64,000 nt of DNA from Deroplatys truncata (lineage: Eukaryota > Arthropoda > Insecta > Mantodea > Mantidae): NCBI GenBank assembly GCA_030765065.1, contig CM060987.1, forward strand, positions 71,310,557-71,374,556, read 5' to 3'. Made by a program: the position numbers and the translations under genes. Within the stretch, counting starts at the first letter, position 1. Every line of letters starts with the position of its first letter. The notes under the pieces are model-generated. The model was given only the letters and a program-made list of their open reading frames with translations, did no database searches and was not told where the DNA came from. Of this stretch, positions 1 to 13,109 are shown piece by piece.

Positions 1-1990
1 CAGCAATAATATTTCATTTTCAGGGGTTGTAACAATGTCTGGTTGATCATTTTTCGGAATATTACCGATGGACCATGTCTGATCAAATTTTTGGGACTTA
101 GAAGATCAGTATAAAGCAATTGTTCTGCGCAGGGGCTAATCATTTTTAATTAGTGCACTAGGACAAAATGTTTTGTGTAATTTTTTTTTTCAATGTTTCC
201 GTTACTTGAACTTTTTAATACAGGGTTTTTCAGTCTCCTTACCAGCTGAAGCTCTCCTAAAAGTGACAAGCATATAAATTAAAAGCTTGTTACGCAGACT
301 TTTGAATAGCAAACGATGTTGGAAAAAAAAGCGAGAAATAATCTCTAATTGAGCAGTGTACTTCATCTAATTGGCATGAGACCATTTTAACAGACGTTGC
401 GGATTTTAAACTTAATGAGTAGGAAAAGAAAGCATGAAAGTACGAGGTATTGTCTGATTTGATTCGTGCATTTGCTTTAGCCAACGAACGTACGTTCGAC
501 GCGAATTAGACATGCTAAGGTAACGCTTGTAGACCAAGAGCAGCAGAATATTGTCGCTTGTAAAAAGCTTGACGCAGATTGATCTAACATCAGATGCAAT
601 TTCATTAGTGTAGAGACAGCATCCTGTTAAGTATACAGGCGCGGCGTTGCTGTTAAACCCTTCGGAAGCAACACCTCGAAGGGACTAATCACGTGATGCA
701 ACTGTTAGGAAAGCTCTTTTCCTCTTCTATCACTTCCAGTTTGAAAGAATGTTCTTGCCGTGTTCAGCATCTTCAGTTGATCTGCAGACCAAATAAACTA
801 AATCATTTTACTAACAGCTCTCCCTTCCCTTCAATTTCTCGTGCACACATTCGGTTGGTAAGGTGTTCGGGAAGGTCCTGAAGGAGGAGAAGCAGTTCCT
901 TCACTTTAATTTGATGCTTGCCAGCGGCAGAGTGTCCGAAGTCCTTCTCGAGTTACCTAGTTATTGATAGAAATACTGCTGCTTCAACGCTGAGGTGGGA
1001 ATGTTTATAGAAGGTGATAAATCAGTGATGCGTTTCAACTAGTAAATGTGGAGTTAACAGCGTTAAGGTGGCAGACTGTTACAGAAATGGGTTGAGAAGG
1101 GTTCGCTGGGAGGTAGGGCTGTTGAGCCCTTGTTGCATGGTAGAGAAGGGTTTATGTATCCCTAACCTCAGAGGGTGAGGGAGGAACAGCTCCGTCCCAT
1201 GAGAGGTTATTTAAATGTAACTGAGGATGCAGTAGTAAGGAAGACTTTGCCTCGTCCTTTTGCATGTATGTTTGCCATCCTTCAAAGGCTCCTGATATTA
1301 AAGCTGTTTCGGACCTCTGTGGTTCAAGAGGATGTAATGACAGATACTGAAGTTTGCTCAACATGAATTAATTTCTTGATCTTCTATTGCTGTTTTTTTT
1401 TCTCTTTAATTGTATTTAACTTCTTCGCAGCTTTAATGTTTAAGGGATTCTGACAAAATCAAATTGTAGATGGTTGAAAGGTTTAGAGATTCTTAGGACA
1501 CTTGGCATTTATTGTGATGAAATATATAATTCCAGCTTTTGTGTAAATATAATGTGCGTTCCTGTGTTGGGACCGTGAGACAATTATTTTCAGCAGCAAA
1601 TCCCAGAAAAATAAAGTTCGATCACAGACACTTGTATTCTTTAGGACACTATATTTGTAATTAAGTAGGTTGTCTGCTGAAAATTCGCATTGTTTTGTAA
1701 CACAGTTTATACAAGCAGAACCCCATGTCTGCGTTAAATGAAAAATCTTATCGAACTTCTGCAAACAGCATATCAGTTAACTGGGTTAGGTAACAGATTT
1801 CAAAAAGTTGAATAATCAGCGAAGATTTTTCGATTTTTTTATTGCACCGTTCTGGTGAGGGAATTAATGTACCATATAGTGTGTGTTTCTTTTTTTTTTT
1901 TAATTTTTTTTTTATAGATATATGTACTATTTTATATGCCAAGTTTCCTAACAAGCCATTTGACTATTCTTGCCTGAAAATCCTAATTTT
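1..1990. other. non-coding, no recognisable feature
   Basis: AT-rich sequence with only short chance open frames, none with a recognisable domain, signal peptide or splice context. A T-rich run lies near 1890-1915. I see no SINE or LINE homology here. Confidence 0.5.
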
Positions 1991-2796
1991 GCTTTCTCTA
2001 CCACGTACATAGTAGGTAGAGAAGGTATTACATTGCATCCAAAAATTCGATACCGGGATTTCACCGGAAATACATAGTTTTAGGTCCTTTGAATAAAAAT
2101 GAATTTTTAGAAAAAGGTCGGCACGTGCGTGTGTATTGTGTGTGTGTACAGCATAGCTCAAAAACGAAAAGGCCGATGAATACTAAACTTGGTATTTAGG
2201 TTCAGTACCTTGCAAAGATGCAACGACGATTTTCAAGAAAATTCCATCACCCCAAACTACCCTTTACATGGGCCATTTTTAATTTTTGTTTATTTTCTAA
2301 AGAATCACTGACGATTCTGATTAAAGTGCCATATATTAAGGGTATTTACATTACAGATAAAATGTATATCTCGAATTTTCTGGGAATAGCCTGTGAAGTC
2401 CACTTTATAAGGAACAAACCGGTATACGTTAAGCGATAGAGGAAAGCGTGCTACACAAAAAAATGTACAATAATTTTATTTCAAATAAATTTTGCCATAG
2501 GTCATTTCCGAGATAACCGTTATTAATAGTTCGAATTATCAATACTTTTGTCTTTTTTTCAAATCCTTTGAATATTCATTTGTTTCTCGCTATTGCACAC
2601 AAAGAGGATGGAATTTTAAGGCTAGTACACACCGCCCAGTTTCTTAAACATTTGGTTATGACTGTTACATTTATAACAATATGTGCAATTCAGGTAATTC
2701 CGGAAAGTTTTATATCGATTAAAATGAAGATGGGAAAATAAACTTTCATAAGACTAGAGCTAGAGGGTAGAGAAATAGATGTGAATGTAACATACT
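1991..2796 (+). repeat. CTTTCTCTAC-family repeat, copy A (near full length)
   Basis: Begins with GCTTTCTCTACCACGTAC and ends with GTAGAGAAATAGATGTGAATG just before a T-rich run, so both family termini are present. Internal landmarks shared with the other copies are the phrases AAAATTCGATACCGGGATTT, CCAAACTACCCTTTACATGG and TTTCCGAGATAACCGTTATT. A short GTGTGTATTGTGTGTGTG stretch lies near 2126-2149. It codes for nothing recognisable. It is clearly diverged from copy B, so this is an old insertion. Confidence 0.8.
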
Positions 2797-3770
2797 TTTT
2801 TATGTGTAGATAACTAAGGTTTTCTTTCTTTCTTTCTCTCTCTCTTTCTACCCCCTGCGTCGGCAAGGTGGTTTGATTTAGTGCATTTTTCTTACCCAAC
2901 TTTTAAATATCCGAATGCCACCTTAAACATCTGTTGCAAGGGAGTTCTATTTGTAAGTGCACGCGTTTTGGAGTTTCTTTACGTTTTCTCAAAATGGTTT
3001 CTCTTTTAACGAAAAAGAAAACAATTGCATAGCAGTTTTTGTCCACATTTTTGTGAATAAAATAGGTATAGTTACGCTTTTGTGGCATTCTTTATAATGT
3101 GGTCGGTTTTTTAAATTAGGGCTGAGATTTTGTGCAACAACGCCATTAAAATCCGTTTTCGGGGGGAAAGTTTTCATTACAGAGCTAAATCCAAATCCAT
3201 TTTCATGAACTTGTGTTAGCTTACTCAGTATTACCTCGAGAAACATGATTACTCGGCAAAGATGTTCTAGCTGACAGTAAAATTTTGAAAAAAATTGCTA
3301 TTAAGTGGAACACTTAATTCTGTACAGTAATAACTGATAATATGAGGAATAAGAGCAAATTATTTTAAGGTTCTGACAGAAAAAAAATCCCGATTTTGAT
3401 TGAGCTAGTTTATATTAAATAAAAGCTATATCTTTTAACGCTGTTATGATGCGGGAAAGGCTAACCGGTCAATGCGGTCGAAATATTCTGTCCTTAGTTT
3501 TCCGTGCGTTATACAATTTAACATTTCCAGCAGAATAATATATACTAGCGCTTTATAGATACCAGAAGCCTCTTGAAATAAATTCGCACAGGCTCGACAA
3601 ATATCCAAATACCCATAAATTGTCATTCTCCCATACTTCAATACTGAACTTGCATGGTTGACCCAAGTCACAAAGAGTATAACAATTATAAAATCATGCA
3701 CACATGAGATAAAAGAAGCTAAAAGCTATCCACTCGCTAACATTAGATATCTTTTTTCTCTCTCTCTCTG
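2797..3770. other. non-coding, no recognisable feature
   Basis: AT-rich spacer between two dispersed repeat copies. A CT-rich patch lies at 2820-2850 and a CTCTCTCTCTCTG patch at 3758-3770. Nothing coding was recognised. Confidence 0.45.
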
Positions 3771-4632
3771 TTTTTACTTTTTCTACAACGTATAGTAAGT
3801 AGGGGAAGTATTGTATTCCACCCAAAAATTCGATACCGAGATTTCACCAGAAATATATGTTTTGAGACGCCCCGAATCCAAAAAAAAGTATTTTTGGAAA
3901 CATGTCCGTGTGTGTGTCTGTTTTTCTGTGAACAGCATAACTCAGAAACGAACAGTCGAATAATCGCCAAACTTGGCATTTACGTTCAGTATATTCCAGA
4001 GATGCGACGCGAAGGTTTTCAAGAAAATCCCCCACCCCAGATTACCCTTTACCTGGAACATTTTTCGGAAATCTTAATTTTCTCAAAAATGGCTCTAACG
4101 ATTTTGATTAAAATATCATATGTTTAAGATATTTTCATGACAAATGAAATGTATATCTCGAATTTTCTGGGAAGTCTCCAAAAGTATTCTTCATTGTGAA
4201 CGACTTTTGCATAACTGGTAAACCATAAGAGATAAACAAAATTTTACTACACAAAAAAATGTAGATCCCGTTAAAATACACAATTTATGTCATATACAGT
4301 TTTCTTTGTTGAGTGAACCATTTTCGAGATATTGCTCGTTATTCCCTTAAATTTTCCAATACTTATACTTTTTCTCAAATAGAAATTCGTCATTCATTTT
4401 TGTTGCCCTGGTAATGCAAAGAGAATGGAATACTCCACATAGCAACCAGCTCTTAAAATATTTGACTATTGCTTAAAGCCTACCAATTCCCTTTGCATCT
4501 ACAAGAAAATTAGCAATAAGATTAACAGCTCGATATCTCGATTAACATGAAGCATATGGAGAATAAGCGTTTGTAAAAATAGTTTGTACAAGAGTAGAGA
4601 AAGTCATGTGAGTGTAACACATCAGATTTTTT
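3771..4632 (+). repeat. CTTTCTCTAC-family repeat, copy B (full length, reference copy)
   Basis: About 862 bp, used here as the reference. It starts TTTTTACTTTTTCTACAACG and ends GAGTAGAGAAAGTCATGTGA then GTGTAACACATCAGATTTTTT. The start (ACTTTCTCTAC in most copies) is the reverse complement of GTAGAGAAAGT about 35 bp from the 3' end, which gives short subterminal inverted repeats. A GTGTGTGTGTCTG tract follows CATGTCC at about 3901. There is no transposase and no tRNA-like promoter. It is best described as a non-autonomous element of unknown class. Confidence 0.85.
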
Positions 4633-6010
4633 AATTATGTAAAATCTTTTTCAGGATAATTATATCATGATATGTGTGCTGCATCCTAGGTGTAAAATGT
4701 TTCAATGTTGCCACTATGTGCATTAGTAGATAACTTCTACTTTTTTTTCACCGAATATATATTGCCACGGATTTTGTAATTGGAGCTAATTGCATTAAAT
4801 GTGAATACTTTACGCACATGTTATTAATATTTACTCAAACTGAGCGCCATTCATATTCCCGCGCATGCACACAGCCAAGAAGGCGAGCAGCCGAGATCAG
4901 AAACGTGGGTTCTCTGCCAATCCAACCCAAATATAAAATGTCTCGATGAATCTCTGTGTAATTTACATTTTGCAAACGTATCCATCTGTGTGGAGGTTTT
5001 ACGGCTGCGTTGCGAGAAAAGATGTGTTGTAAATGTATGAGATTCCACAGTATTTTATTTTTAAAGGTAGTATTGCCGTTATTCGAGAAGGTTTCTTAGG
5101 TGGTTTCCAGGCACTGCTGACATATTTTAACGCATGACTGGCAATTAATGTAAAATAAAAGGCACAATAATTAATCTTCGATGAAATTGTAAATGAATGG
5201 GGCTACAATTAACCATTTAAGGATTAATGTGTAAGAAAAATAATTTCTGTCTATGCTGCGATAGTGATCCCCGGTTATTCACGTGACAGACGCCAACCCT
5301 AACCATTACACTACGAGAAAGGCATACAAGACAGTGTGCTGTAAAAACAAGCCATACAGCATATAGCGCAGCTGCTCCCTGGTGAATGAAAGTTTGGACA
5401 TTTATTTTAATTAGGTTGTATTATTATGCGGAGTCATAAAATGCTGAAATGATAGTTTCTCACACGCTCTGTGTCCTAACGCTTTTAATTAATGCTTATC
5501 TATGTTGTTCCCTTGTGCAATCCTTAGTGAGATAGTGTATAGGAGATTTTCAGTATTAAAGGTTTTTAAGGAAGGTTTCTTTACTGTGCAAAGTCACTCC
5601 TCAATGAGAGAATTACTATTTTGGGAATGTTTGTGGTCAGTTGATGTTTGACACATTGGCTGAAAGAAGGTTTCCTGTGTAACGCAGCCGGATTTGATTT
5701 TATCTGATCAAATCAACACAGACGGAGTACTAATGTCGGATTGTGATGGTGCTCAAACCTTTAATACTTAACACAACCCCCACTCCACTTGCTTTGTCGC
5801 AGTTTCTGCCTCTGCACCAATCTATTCATATGTTGTCTCAAAATCGATGCTTTTATGCTGAAAAATGGCGCCTACTGTATTTCACTTAATTTTCATTAAA
5901 CGTTGGAAATTAAGCACAAAAGGAAGTAAAATGCCTCGGATATTTTGCATTAAATAGGCAGTAAAATAATACAGATAATGGGCTTAGTTTATTTATTCAT
6001 TTATTTTTAA
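4633..6010. other. non-coding, no recognisable feature
   Basis: AT-rich spacer containing only chance open frames. No repeat family that recurs elsewhere in this window was recognised in it. Confidence 0.45.
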
Positions 6011-6398
6011 TTTCTCTACCACGTACGAGTATATAGAAGAAATATTGTATATACAAGTATATTACAATTGTATTGTAATTATGTTATATATGCTTGTATT
6101 CCACCCAATAATTCGATGTCGATATGTTACCTGAAAAACATGATTTGAAACCTTTGAATAAAACAATAAAAACAATGAAAAGAAAGCCGCTCGTCCGCGC
6201 GTGTATAGCTTAAAGCAAAAATGTTAACTTACCAAACTGGTGTTAAGTTTAGTATCTTCCAGAGATGCAGCAGGAAGATTTTCAGGAAAATCCTGCAACC
6301 CCAGGCTAACTTTTATATGGGAAATGTTTCGATAATTTTGATTTCATAAAAATGGTGCTAACAACTTCGATTAAAATTGATACTAATATAAAGATAGA

Positions 6399-6400
<2 letters not shown>
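6011..6400 (+). repeat. CTTTCTCTAC-family repeat, copy C (5' half)
   Basis: Starts TTTCTCTACCACGTACGAG and keeps the family order: ATTCGATGTCGATATG, the GCAGGAAGATTTTCAGG phrase, then ATTTCATAAAAATGGTGCTA and CTTCGATTAAAATTG. Homology ends where a (GT)19 microsatellite begins. The 3' half is missing, so this is a truncated or deleted copy. Confidence 0.65.

Positions 6401-6439
<39 letters not shown>
6401..6439 (+). repeat. (GT)n microsatellite
   Basis: A perfect GT run of about 19 units that replaces the continuation of repeat copy C. It is followed by a T run. Confidence 0.95.
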
Positions 6440-6440
<1 letters not shown>

Positions 6441-6731
6441 TTTTTTAATCTCAAAAACCACGGCGGAGCTTGATATTTCTGTCATAATGAAAATGTTTAT
6501 TATTCCTGTAGGACATAGGCTATGAAACCCCTGATTTCAATGCATAAATTACTAAAATACTAGAAGTATTTACAAGGCATATGTACTAGGAGCCAACACA
6601 TTGGAAGTTACAAAAAGAGTATACCTACTTGCGAAGAAGACTTTGACTTTTCGTTGAGATTGCTGTGGGATAAAATGTAGTTAGTTGTTACTTCACAGAA
6701 ATTGCAGGTAAAATAAGAGAAACGCCGCCTT

Positions 6732-6737
<6 letters not shown>

Positions 6738-6790
<53 letters not shown>

Positions 6791-6811
6791 CACAATGTGT
6801 GTGCGTGTGTA
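6738..6811 (+). repeat. (TA)n followed by (CA)n/(GT)n hairpin
   Basis: A TA run of about 21 units (6738-6780) leads directly into ACACACACACA and then GTGTGTGCGTGTGT. The CA and GT parts are complementary, so the segment can fold back on itself. Confidence 0.9.
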
Positions 6812-7278
6812 TACGGCCACAGTTTAGTAACTGAGATAACAGAAGACGCAGCCAAACAAAAGAGAATCGAATCAGTTTATAAGGCTATCATTCAGTTGCG
6901 ATACCAATGGCAAAACATTTTAATAACCCTCGTGCATGAAAATTTCCCTATATTTCCTTTGTTTTTATTGTTGTAGTAAAGTTCGTTAACAGGGCATGCT
7001 AAATAAATTATTGTGTAAAGATAAGAAAATGCCCAACATTAGGAATCTTCTTATTCACTAGCTTCACCTTTTATTTCGTTGCGCATTGTTCAGTGTATCG
7101 TCAAGCTACCATAAAACACGTATATCCTTGATATCCAACATACGACCATGATGAAACTATGAAGTCACGTATTTTGTTTCATAATAACTATTCTTTTATG
7201 AACTTAACCAAATACAGTATATCGAAAATAAGTAGTCATTATGTGTTGATTAAACATTATTAACAGAAGAAAAAAAAG

Positions 7279-7348
7279 TGCTACATCCGAGAAGCGAACC
7301 TGCTCTCTTAGCCACAGAAGTACCTTACGCTTTGCCACAGCGCTACAG
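7279..7348 (-). repeat. tRNA-like SINE remnant
   Basis: On the minus strand there is an A-box-like TGTGGCAAAGCGTAAGG followed about 30 nt later by a B-box-like AGGTTCGCTTCTC. The ends do not pair as an acceptor stem, so it is not a working tRNA. It is probably an old tRNA-derived SINE head. The body could not be delimited. Confidence 0.35.
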
Positions 7349-9305
7349 AGAAGACGCTTGGAAGGTAGCATGTTTAGTAATGACGTACAACTTGCTGCAG
7401 CGGCTACACATCTGTATTGCGTATGGTGTAAACAAGGTGCTGTGCGTTGTACCACTTAGAAATTTGGCGTTCAAGCATGACTCATTTTTGTCCACGGGTG
7501 TACATATGTCTAGGTTCAGTTTGGATAGTTGAATGCTTCCATCTTTAGGTAATGTATTATATTTTATTCTTGGATTATAGAAATAAATGCAGCTCTTGAT
7601 TTAGAACTTGTGGATGAATTGGGAAGTATTGGTGGCGTTATCTATGATTATTTTTTGATAGAGATTACTAGTATATGATGTATTACATCTTGTTGTAGCT
7701 TGTCCATTGCTTTCTTTTCAGCATTAAATCACCCCTTCACAATATTTTAGAAGAATTCAAATCCCAATTTTCTCCCCGAATAGAGTGTAGAGAAACAAAA
7801 TTTCGCTTCCTCGTCGGAGCTGTTAGGAACCGAGGAAGAGGACAAATAGACTTGACAACATCGCATTTTTTCATTAATAGAGGTCGAGCAGTTGCTAAGC
7901 CTTAGGGCGATGTCATTACCTTTAGGTAGAATGGCATTTCTTGGGAAAAGGGATGTTAACTTCTGCCTGCTCACAATTGAAAAAGGAAAGGGTTAACCAG
8001 ACCCATCCCACTTCACCCCTCCACTCCTCTGTCCGCATTTCCTTTCGACTCCCTAATTTCATGACATTGAAGCACTTGCCATGTACAAGGTCGCAACAGA
8101 TTAATATTATTTCTGTTCTTGATGTCATAACTAGTTATGGGTGGGCCCACGTGAAACGAGGTACAGTGTCTCAGAAGTTTTCTGTTCAATAAGCGTTTTG
8201 GTTAGTCTCTCCATGTAGTAGCTCTTATGGCGAATTTGTTACCAATGTTATAAACGGATGTATTTAAAAAATCTAATGTGATACATTCACTCGACTTTCT
8301 CAATCAAAGACAAATTATATCCGTTAATATATTTTATGCAATCCTTGTACTATTAATAGGTAGTTACCACATTAAAAATCACCGTATCGACTAATTATGG
8401 CACGCATATTATAATCGTTGCCAAGGAGTGATGTGGATTATCGCCTTCTGTATACAGTTGCACAAATGTTACATGTTAAAATGGTGTTGCATTCGTGTGA
8501 CTATCTCTACTCATCTTTTACAAAACTACTCTTACAAAAGCTTATTCTTCTATCTACTTCTTGTTAATAAGAGATAAACCTTACATTACACATTTAATTG
8601 TTGGTGTAAGGATACAGTAGACTAAAGTGATAGACAGATTTATAAAAGGCGGATCGTTTAGTGATGGATTTGAAATTTCACGTACTTTGAGATCACGAGA
8701 AAAAAACTAATTGCGACTTACCGCTGACAAAAATCTACTGCTCTATAACAAATTCTGTTTAATTTGCGTAGCTCGCTTTAACTTCTTTGGTCATATCAGG
8801 ACATTGGCTTGATAACTTATGCAGTTATCACTCGTTGAGCTGTAGGTGTTCTTAACCTTGGTATTTAGGACTAAAGAGAGTAAGATTTTTTAAAAAGTTT
8901 TAGTTATTTAAGATATTTCAAAGATTGATAATAAGACACATTTTTAGTTTTTGATGGTGTTTTTTATTGGAAACACACTCACTTTTTGAGGAGACTAATA
9001 ATTAAGATGTTAGACATCCTATTTTTGTAAGTGGCACCTGGAGTGTCTATGTTATAAAACATTTTTCGTAAGAATTGATTTAACCATTTTGGTGTGAAAG
9101 GGTAAACCCATTTATATCGCTCGATTCTTATATAAATTGTCATTTCTGGCTTCAGATTAGCCTATTATGTAACGCCAATATCAATTATTAACAAGTTCGA
9201 AAATTAACAAATGGGTTTATGTTACGATAAATGCGGAGGTGCTCCTTTTCCTCATCCTCTCTTCCTGTGTGCAGCTTGCATGCCATATGTTTTGGAAACT
9301 GGTAA
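7349..9305. other. non-coding, no recognisable feature
   Basis: About 2 kb of AT-rich DNA with short chance frames only. No tRNA-like box pair, no LINE motif and no member of the dispersed repeat families was seen. Confidence 0.45.
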
Positions 9306-9424
9306 TAAAACGCCGTGTTTTTAAGGGTATTAGTAATAATTAAAACGCAAGTAAAAGTTTTAACATCACAGAAACTTGTGCATATTCCCTATGCTTATAC
9401 GATCGAAACTGTATTGTTTCCCAT
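9306..9424 (+). repeat. dispersed repeat pair, member 1
   Basis: About 120 bp with gapped similarity to 18878-18995. Both run through a TTAAAACGCAAGTAA-like phrase, CAGAAACTTGTGCATATTCC or its variant, then TATG, a T/G-rich stretch and AAACTGTATTG. The element's real ends were not determined; this is only the portion that aligns by eye. Confidence 0.45.
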
Positions 9425-9724
9425 GGCAACATACAATAAGAGAACAAAAAAAAGCTGCTACAGCTATGGAAATTTTGTGCATAACAAAACTTTACAGAAA
9501 CATGTTGCACACAATCTTCAATTATGTGCGATTTTTAATCAATAATAGACAAGATGAACCTATCGAATTCTATTTTTTATTTTGGGCCTTAGTAGACCTC
9601 CAATTGGGAAGGGCAATTAAGATGATTTTCTAAATGGATTTAAACCTTACTTGCAAAGTTTCATAACAGTCGGTTGAGCGTTTCATGCTGTGGGGCAGAG
9701 GAAGCCATTCATTCATTTTAAAAC

Positions 9725-10353
9725 TACAGGATGTCCATAAAGTTCTAATACATTTTCATGATCTTGGTCTGCTGCAATACAAACATTATATTAGGATAGA
9801 GTAGGAAAACCTTATAAAGCCCAATGCTGTTCAACAGGTCCTTCTTCATTATCACCACATTGTTCCCATCGCCTTGTGGTTGTACGGAACACGCGCCGTA
9901 AGATTTGAGGGGTTATTAGCTAACACGCCTGTCTTGTTGCACGTTGTTTCGGCTCGTGCACATCTCGCACCCTGGTAGCGTAAACCCAAGCTCTAATGAA
10001 ATCCAAAGGGGAGTGAATTCGGGGAAACGGGGAGCCCACATGCGATTCGCCATTTTTTCAGATCCACCTGTTAGGAAAGGCCTCGTTCAGGTAGTTCCGC
10101 ACAATGTTTGCATAGTGGGGTGGTGCCTCATCTTGTTGATAAATGACGGAGGCAAGCATACCATCCTGCGGGTAACTGTGGCTCCAGGAACAACCGCAAC
10201 ATGTCCCGGCAATTGTCTTCTGTTGATAAAGAAGGTGGATATGTTGGTTTGCATTAGGCTTTCTTTATAAGGTCCTACTCTATCCTAATATATTTACTGT
10301 ATTGTAACAGACCAGGAACATGATTAATGTATTGGGACTTTGTAGACACTGTA
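9725..10353 (-). mobile_element. internally deleted mariner/IS630-type transposon with long TIRs
   Basis: The ends TACAGGATGTCCATAAAGTT and, inverted, TACAGTGTCTACAAAGTCCC are flanked by TA. Inverted similarity continues for about 95 bp on each side (9725-9820 and 10263-10353), including TTAGGATAGAGTAGG. Between them the minus strand reads, with frameshifts, the end of a DDE transposase: QQDEAPPHYANIVRNYLN, then AFPNRWI, then a damaged PLDF motif where the family has a WPPRSPDLTPLDF-like motif. The N-terminal half and the first catalytic Asp are gone. It is a non-autonomous deletion derivative that an intact relative could once have mobilised. Confidence 0.85.
9950..10250 (-). pseudogene. mariner/IS630-type transposase, C-terminal remnant
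   Basis: This reads from about 10250 down to 9950. The frame containing QQDEAPPHYANIVRNYLN and NEAFPNRWI is open, a stop follows RWI, and decay continues into a PLDF-containing tail. In this superfamily the QQDGAPPH-type motif carries the second catalytic Asp, and the final catalytic acidic residue follows downstream. Several frame breaks and the missing N-terminal DNA-binding half make it inactive. The adjacent TIRs identify it as the remains of the parental element's own gene. Confidence 0.8.
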
Positions 10354-11334
10354 CCATATTCGTCCTTAGGTTTATCGCGCTACACAGGTTAGTATGGATT
10401 ATTAACCGAAAATATTTGGACATTTTCGGTTACATTTTTATTATATGTTTATATTAATAATGAGGAGAAGAGCTATTAAGCTTTACATTAATGTTGCTTT
10501 TAGGGTGGCGCGTCACGTCATATTTATGAGTACAAGAAGCAACTAACGCCTGAACTTGTAATTATTTATTTTCCTGTGGGAGACAATGCCCGTACACTTT
10601 TTTGTTGTTCGCTCAGTTAGCACGAACTACGTAAGAGATGGGTTACCATCGTGGGAAGAACGGATTCTCAAGGGTGTCATACTTGAGGGTAATTCCATGT
10701 CGCATCCATGGCACATTTGGTGCAATCCTGGCATGTATTATGTTAGCATAACGTGTTTTTTAAGTTAATGAAATTCTTAACCGCTGTGCTTACTCTGCAC
10801 GACATAAAATAATTCATAACAAAATTTAAAAGCGAATGCGCAATGAACTAAAGCTATCGCCGTGTGTGCTGGTTACGGTTTACAGAAGGCTACTAAAGTA
10901 CAACTTTGGCTTTTTTCACCATTGTGGGATAAGTCACTAGAATCTGGTGCTACTTGAGTTGCATTACTGACGGGCAACTCTTCCTCAAATACGCACGTGT
11001 TACATATATTGCGCAGGCTGTTTATTCCGTATGTTAATGTAATAAATTACATATTTGTGAACATAAATAAGGCAATATCGTACTGGAAACTTTAGTAGTA
11101 GTTTTCATTGAGATTTATTGAGTTTTAATTTTCATTAATTGTGCGAAGCTTGCGCTAAGGGAAGTAGACGAGTTACATTAAATTATTTTGTTATAGTTTT
11201 AACATTTGATTGACGTAACGCCAGTGTAACGACAAAATACGGTAGTGATGTCCTTTATTGTGAGGAATATTCTGAAAACTGATCCTTATACGATACACGA
11301 ATCGTTACACCAGGAACTTAGATGAACATAAAAT
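10354..11334. other. non-coding, no recognisable feature
   Basis: AT-rich DNA between the deleted transposon and the LINE ORF1 remnant. It may include LINE 5' sequence, but nothing in it is diagnostic. Confidence 0.4.
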
Positions 11335-11900
11335 ATGCTGGTAGGAATTCAATTGAATGGCATTACTAGACAAGTTCTCTTGAAATGCGTATCGGAGAAA
11401 ATCATGGAGGACACATTGACACGTACGCAAGCTGTCATTCTTTCCTTACGACAATGGACACAGAACAAAGGTGACGGTAGAAAAAGCGGGACCAGTAGTC
11501 AAAATAGTTTATACAACTTCCCATTGGAAATGACGCAGGCGCCCATATGTGTAGCAATGGTGAAATATGGAATTGCTCGCGACATTCTTATGGCAACTGG
11601 AGTGACCGCTTCCAGTTTAAAGCACTCGTAAATGGTGTAAGGTCGGTGAGAATGACATTGAAACGTCATATATGATCGTTTATTGTTGTGGATAGTATCA
11701 ATTTCCAGTTAGCTACGATCAGCAACAGATTACGTGCGGGTGTTGTAACCAACCCGGACATTTACGCAATGCCTGTCCAAATGTATGATTCTGAAACACC
11801 ACCCTTTTGGTCGCAATTAGTAGAAGTCGTTTACCACTTCTCTTGGTTCGAGCTGATGCACGCTGGAAGAACCAACGCCGTTGCAAGATGACGTACAGAG
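11335..11900 (+). pseudogene. LINE ORF1 (gag-like, CCHC zinc knuckle), degenerate
   Basis: A frame starting at 11335 runs about 98 codons. Continuing through frame changes, the sequence reads NGVRSVRMTLKRHI at about 11633-11672 and then TCGCCNQPGHLRNACPN at 11732-11782. The last has the spacing C-x2-C-x4-H-x4-C of a retroviral-type zinc knuckle. LINE ORF1 proteins with this layout bind the element RNA. Three different reading frames are needed to cover the region, so the gene is broken. The matching ORF2 begins about 1.2 kb downstream on the same strand, which suggests one damaged element. Confidence 0.7.
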
Positions 11901-13109
11901 TGCAAGTGGGGAGAGTACCGTAGTGACCACGTCAGTTGATTGAAGCCGAAATTATGAAGTCAATAATTATAATAATCTGAGAAGGATAGTGATATAAAAT
12001 AAATAATAAAATATTTAATTTCAGTGTATGTATAAAAAGGAGAAGCATTGGAAAATTGTTGACTGTTAAAAGCGACAGAAAGACCAGACAGGCACAGCTT
12101 AGCTAATTAGGGTCCAGCCCCAGGTATAAAGGGTAAATACCGTTGAAGCCAGTTTCTCTTGGAACAATTGGGTGCAGTTGCACACGCCGGGATGTGAAGG
12201 TCATTAGAGGCTTCATGAGGCTAAGTTTGAGGAGAGTTTTGAGGGGAGAGAGGGGAAGTTAGGAGTTTTTCCTCTTTGTAGCGCGGTGGTGAAATTCAGT
12301 CCGTCCTGAGCGATTGGTGAGAGCGGGACGACATTCTCGTCGAGTTATGAACATTGGCGGCGAACATGCAAGAGGGTAGAACGTTCAGTTGTAGTTAATA
12401 ATCTTCGGTCTTGGTAAAGACACAGTAGCATCGTACGCTTTTAAACGTGATCGGCAAACCTTAAGTTTTATTTTAAATTCTGAAAATAAAAGTGTTCCAA
12501 GAAAGCGTACGGGTTTCTCTGTACACATCCACGCATACCCAGAGATTAAGATCGCATGCTCTAGCAGCCGTGGCAAAGTATAAAAAAAAAACAACTAGGA
12601 GGAGAAACGCAGCAATCGTGAGGCAAAGGTAGTGTTTCATTGTTGGATGACGTAGCGTGGCTGCGTCATGATGTTGGCGAGGCTGCTTCCCGTCAAGAGC
12701 AAAGTGTAACCCAGACATGCTTTAACTGGAAATAAAGAGAAGCGCAGAATTAATGGAACGACACAAAAGGCTAATGTGGTACAATTGGAACTCTTAATAC
12801 AATACGTAAACGACAATGAAGTCATTTACGTATTTCGAAATTTAATCGACAGACACTGAGCTTGCCACAATTTCCTAGACGTCGGAAAAAACAACCTTGC
12901 AGGAGTAGAGAGTTGTTGCCGAGTAGCAACTGCTGATACACCCCCTCTGAGTGATGCTGATGTGGTGGTGAAGACTGTTAAACCGCCACGAAAAGATCAA
13001 CTAGTGCTCGCGAACCGCAACAAGATAGATGTAAACAAGAGAAATTGGATATGGATAGTAGTAAGACCTAGGACGATAATAATTGTGTGTGTGTGATATA
13101 TATATAGTG
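11901..13109. other. inter-ORF stretch of the LINE, possibly with inserted DNA
   Basis: About 1.2 kb separates the zinc-knuckle ORF1 remnant from the first ORF2 motif. It contains a purine-rich block at 12220-12270 and a run of A at 12585. No second CCHC knuckle or other LINE motif was found, so part of it may be a foreign insertion or very decayed ORF1 C-terminus. Confidence 0.35.
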
